DNA of 64,000 nt from Limanda limanda (Eukaryota > Chordata > Actinopteri > Pleuronectiformes > Pleuronectidae), in contig NC_083646.1 in assembly GCF_963576545.1 (NCBI RefSeq), forward strand, positions 16,097,961-16,161,960, written 5' to 3'. Shown here piece by piece: positions 59,870 through 64,000 of this stretch; position 1 is the first letter of the stretch; every line of letters starts with the position of its first letter. The position numbers were made by a program, and so were the translations under genes. The notes under the pieces are model-generated. The model saw only the letters and a program-made list of their open reading frames with translations. It did no database searches and was not told where the DNA came from.

Positions 59870-60699
59870 AAAACTGCTTTTTGAATTGAAGTTTTACAGC
59901 TTGATTTGTAGGTGCAGAATTTTTCACATGGCTTCATTTAAAGAAAGCCGCTAAAACCATCTAATGCAAAGTAATAATCATCTAATTAGACATGAACTTT
60001 GTTGTTAAATTGCCTGCAGCTAGGTTATGTGACTAACACATCAGCAACAATGATCCATGTAAAGGAAATGCCACATTATCTACTTTACACTTTAATTGTG
60101 GAATTAGGCAACAAAATATCACATTGTATGTGCACATCTTCAGAGCTGCTTTCAAACACGCACCGAACTCATGATAATCTTCTGAGTTTCTCCTGCCAGC
60201 CCCTTAGTAAAATCTCCCATGTGAGATCCTCTGGAGGAGCTTTCCCTGATAAAGCCTGAAACTAGTGTTGATATCCTTTGAACAAAAACTTTTGATCTCC
60301 GCAGCAGAACTTATGGCTTGGTCACACATATGCATATATTTCAGAGGCAAACCTTTGCCTCCTGCTCAGTTCCAAAGGAGGTGATTAAAACATCCCTTCC
60401 TGTCAAATCGCAGGGTGGCTTTGCCTAAAGTTCAACTCTGGGAACTTTGACCTGCAATATTGGCTTTGTGGTCTAGTTTGTGTGACCGTATCTCATATGT
60501 CACATCCTGCCCTCTGCCTATATAATGAATAGCACAGTTATTATTATGATCAATCATTCTTCTTAAAAAATAATAATGGCAATTGTAACAATAATGATAA
60601 TAATAATAAACAGATAAATTGATAATCCCGCAATGGCCTCAAATTATTTTCCTTAGCTGTCAGTTTGGTCATAGATATATATGAGTTTGGCCGTACTTT

Positions 60700-60922
60700 T
60701 ATTTTGAAATTCGTGACCGGAAAGCGTCGTGTCCTCTGACGCTGACTTTACGGGGGTCTCCCATTCCCTCATCAGCAGCATCTTGAGTCGGTCCGGAGGT
60801 AGAGAGACATAGCGACACACAGGGACAGAGAGAGAGAGAGGGGGGTGTCCTCTCGCACCGGGACTTAAACGACTCTTTTATTCTGAAGCTCTTCTCGCCG
60901 TAGACTCGAGTCCAGCTCGCAG
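60700..60922 (+). promoter_or_regulatory. GC-rich island with donor-like end, possible first exon
   Basis: CpG-containing sequence with a GA run at about 60825-60842, ending in CTCGCAG|GTAAAT. There is no open frame of note, so it would be an untranslated exon. It may be an alternative start for the same gene as the 58.0-kb island. Confidence 0.3.
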
Positions 60923-63900
60923 GTAAATGTTGTTTCAGCATAGGCGGAGTCACAATAAATAGGTGTGATCCGGGCGGTACCGTTAATATAAACCAGCGCT
61001 CCTTCCCGATCTAATAATTAGGACGTGTCGGATTGTTGGGGCAAAGATGGAAGACGTGATCTCTCTCCTCCTCCTCTTCCTCCTCCTCCTCTTCATCTTC
61101 TCACTGCGCCTGCATGGCTCTGGTACTTAAGTGTCATATGAGAGATGGTGAATGTATTTTTTATTCAATATAAGCAGAGAATTATGATTTTTTTTTTCTA
61201 TTCAAGGACAAAATAAGATATTATGGAGATATATAGTCACTAATTTGGTGTCAATTAAAGAGCAGTTTATGTGGTGGAGGATTTTCAACAGTCTTTAAAA
61301 AGTGTGTCTGCACTCATTCATTTTTAATATCTACATTTTTCATGTTGTATTTCCTATATTCACATTATTACTTATTGTGAGATTTTCTCTATCAGCAGAA
61401 TCAGTTTTTTTTCTTTTCAAGGACATATTTGATGAGCATGTGTGGTAATTCATTTCTATTTAAAAGAGTAATATCTGTGTGAAAACCTACAGGAACTCTT
61501 TTTTCCAACAGGTTTAAAAAGTGTGTTTATCTGTTAACTCTTTTTTAATATCTCCATCTCTTTTTTATTGTTTTATTGTGTCTACTCTCCGCTCCTATAC
61601 CATAACATGCATCCAAAACAGCCACTGCAAGGACCAGTGGTGTAATACCTCCTCCACAAGTAAATGGTCTTCTCTGGTTAAAGGAAGAGAGAGAAAAAAA
61701 CCGCTGCCTCATGTTTCCTCTTCCCATTGGAAGCCTCCCACTCCTCTGTAATGGGCCATTAGGAGGCAACCAGGATGGTTAAGCTGTCAGCCGGGACCTG
61801 ATTGAGTTGGTTAGACCACAGATGAGACTGATCCATGCCTGAGATTCCTCCGGAGTTCTCAGCCAAGCCATCCCTCCTCCACAGGAGTCAGAGGTGGACA
61901 TCCTCGCTTCCTTCGAGCTGGAAGCACTGAATGTGTAGCGCGTGGTCTGGTGGAGCTACACTGCTCCTCCCCCCCCCCTGCAGTGCAGTCCTGCTCTCAC
62001 AGGTGGAGGAAGAGAAAAAGTTTTGCAAAGGCGAGGGGGGGCGTGTTATGGGCTCCTTTTTTTTGGAGAAGTGGGCCAGCGGTCCCTGCGGTGAGCGGTG
62101 CTTTTCTGGGGCAGGCTCGGTGATGACGCTCACCCGGCCCGGATTGGGAACACACACCCTCGTCCGTCCATTCCCTGAGAGTGGTTGCGGAAACTGTGCG
62201 GCTCGGATACAAACTGCAGAAAGCAAACTAACAGTTCTCGTCTGACCTTTTCCCCCTTTTCCATCTACAAATCTCCCAGTGGTGCCTCTCTGGAGCAGGC
62301 CTGTAAGTATGGTTCAGCTCCAGCCACTCGCTCAGGTAGTAAATCACCATTTGTCTTAGTAGGAACGTTAATTGTCAGTTTCAGACAGAGCTCTCGAGTG
62401 TTGGGTTGATGATTTTTTTTCATCCATTTCCCTTGGTGGCTTTCTGTGCCCAAAACCCAGGCGCTAGCTGGAGCGAGGAGCAAACTGCTATTTAAAGATG
62501 GCATAACCCAGCCAGCTGCTGCCGTTTCCACTGCCGGTGTAATTGAATCAGCGCTAGTTGTGCTGCGCCAGTGCAGAGGGTGTGTTTGCGCGCCCCACAG
62601 AAGATTATACAGTCGGGACTTGTCGGCGGGCTGGAACGGCCACTCTCTCACGTACCTGATTGGTGGCTCCTATTCCTGGTGAGTGCAAGTCTGTTGTGAC
62701 AGGAAGCTGGGAAAGGAGGCAACGTACCAGCCGGGATCATCCGTCCTCAAAACTATCACCCAGCAGGAGGATGTGGGTTCTTAATGTGAATTTCTAACAA
62801 TGTGGTGGGTGCTGATTGTAGAATTGTGACGAGACAATACTATGTGTAGTGACGGCTGACGCTGAGGTTACTTATTGCTCTGTCTCTACGTTGAAGCTTT
62901 AACCTGGTGTTTTTGTTATTGATGGCTTGTGTTCGTCCAGGACAGTGACGGTGACAGAGGTCCTGCACACTTTGGACAGAATCATCACTTCCATATTGAT
63001 CGGCTCCGCTCTGCCGGGAGAGGGTTAACAACTCAAAAAGGGAACTAGGCCATCAACGTCCCTTTTTCACGGGCACATTCTGAGACTGGCTGCGAGCCTG
63101 ACACTAACGGCAAGTGAAACAGAGCAATATTTGATTGTGGAATGCATCTTCCTCAGCCGGCTCTTCTTTTTCTTTCTCTCCGTCCCCTCCCCTTCGGACC
63201 ATGTATGTTGTAGTTGACATGCAGCGAGGCAAGCAAGTGTTGTGCATACGTAACGTGTGATGCTGCGGCTGAAACGCTGGGAAAATACTCTGTGTGTCTG
63301 CCTCAGAAATCCGCTGGTATATACCTTTCAGCCACCGAAGATATTTTCTCCTCCCGCTCGGCTCGATCATTTTTGAGTCATGCAGCCAAGGCTGTGGCGG
63401 GAGTGTAAAAAAATTCATCTCCGACCATGGATACATCTGACTCCTCTCAGCGGTGCCAGGGTTTTCCTCCAGTCGGTTTATTGGAGCACAAAAAACGACA
63501 ACGCTTTAAAGGCCTCTTCTATGTGGCCGTAGGCAGCTTTGTTGGCCCAAGTGTTGTTGTTAACGCTTCTTCTTTTGATAGGGAAGTTCACCTTTGACCC
63601 TGCCAGTAAATCGTCCTGCAAGAGGAACACAGAAGAATACAGAAACGCTGAAAAGGATTGTACGGGTAGGAAATTGAGTTTTACAAGCCTGACTTGTGTG
63701 TGACAATGCCGTGCAGACGCGCATGTGCCTCACAGACAGAGCTTCGATTCATGGCGGGATATTGATCACTGATTACATCACTAGTTTAGTGATGGGGCCT
63801 CCCTTGGCTTCATCCTTGGAAACCATCACAGAGTCTAAGAGGGGCTTCTGCTCTTATCTCTGCGTTCATTGGAAACAACATTAGCCCGCGAGACGCTGCA

Positions 63901-64000
63901 GTTACTTCCATCTGTAATTGACTCAAATGTCAGATGTAAAGAGAGAGAGAGAGGAACCGGAGGAATTCAGTGGGGTTGTTAATGGTTGGGGTTTGGGTCA
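60923..64000. other. Right-hand region without a recognised gene
   Basis: AT-rich to about 61.75 kb, then mixed GC-rich DNA at 61.9-62.7 kb. A donor-like CCTG|GTGAGTGC at 62678 closes a 79-codon open stretch (62446-62682) without known homology. An acceptor-like GTTCGTCCAG at 62940 follows. These may be exons of a gene running out of the window. Confidence 0.35.
61047..61130 (+). CDS. Short ORF for a hydrophobic 27-residue peptide (doubtful)
   Basis: From ATG 61047 to TAA 61130 the frame gives MEDVISLLLLFLLLLFIF followed by SLRLHGSGT. It is a single hydrophobic segment with charged ends, like a signal peptide or a one-pass micropeptide. The DNA is a CTC/CTT-rich low-complexity run, which by itself would give poly-Leu/Phe, so chance is a strong alternative. 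A GGTACT at the end could serve as a poor donor. Confidence 0.2.
   Translation: MEDVISLLLLFLLLLFIFSLRLHGSGT

Overview
The window is nuclear DNA from a vertebrate, most likely a teleost (probably a percomorph fish). It has spliced genes with GT-AG introns, long CA/TG microsatellites, many short interspersed repeats of kinds common in fish, and a Ty3/gypsy retrotransposon with fish-type pol domains. No bacterial or CRISPR features are visible.

Layout. 1-1078 is non-coding flank. 1079-4727 is a Ty3/gypsy LTR retrotransposon on the minus strand. It has an uninterrupted pol frame, but its 5' end is rearranged: the end of gag and the first half of the protease lie on the opposite strand. 4728-27369 has no recognisable coding gene. 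It holds decayed transposon fragments, microsatellites, GC-rich patches and a few exon-like islands that could be 5' untranslated exons of the next gene. 27370-about 41500 is hivep3 (Schnurri-3/KRC), with eight coding exons that join in frame to a predicted 2016-residue zinc-finger protein. 46328-48829 is an endothelin gene, best matched to edn2, with five coding exons and a 156-residue precursor. After about 49.6 kb there is again no confident coding gene, but GC-rich islands at 58.0-58.8, 60.7-60.9 and 61.9-62.7 kb carry splice-donor-like sites and may be first exons of a gene extending past the right edge.

HIVEP3 and EDN2 are adjacent and co-oriented in mammals (human 1p34), so the same arrangement here independently supports both names. 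HIVEP3 is a large nuclear zinc-finger adaptor/transcription factor. Endothelin-2 is a secreted vasoactive peptide. No shared pathway is claimed; they are syntenic neighbours.

The points most worth a second look are: (i) the inverted protease segment of the retrotransposon, bounded by a 7-bp inverted repeat, together with LTR copies that look identical over 150 bp; (ii) two introns inside the region that is one giant coding exon in mammalian HIVEP genes; (iii) unusual substitutions in the endothelin mature peptide; and (iv) four copies of one MITE-like repeat in and around hivep3.
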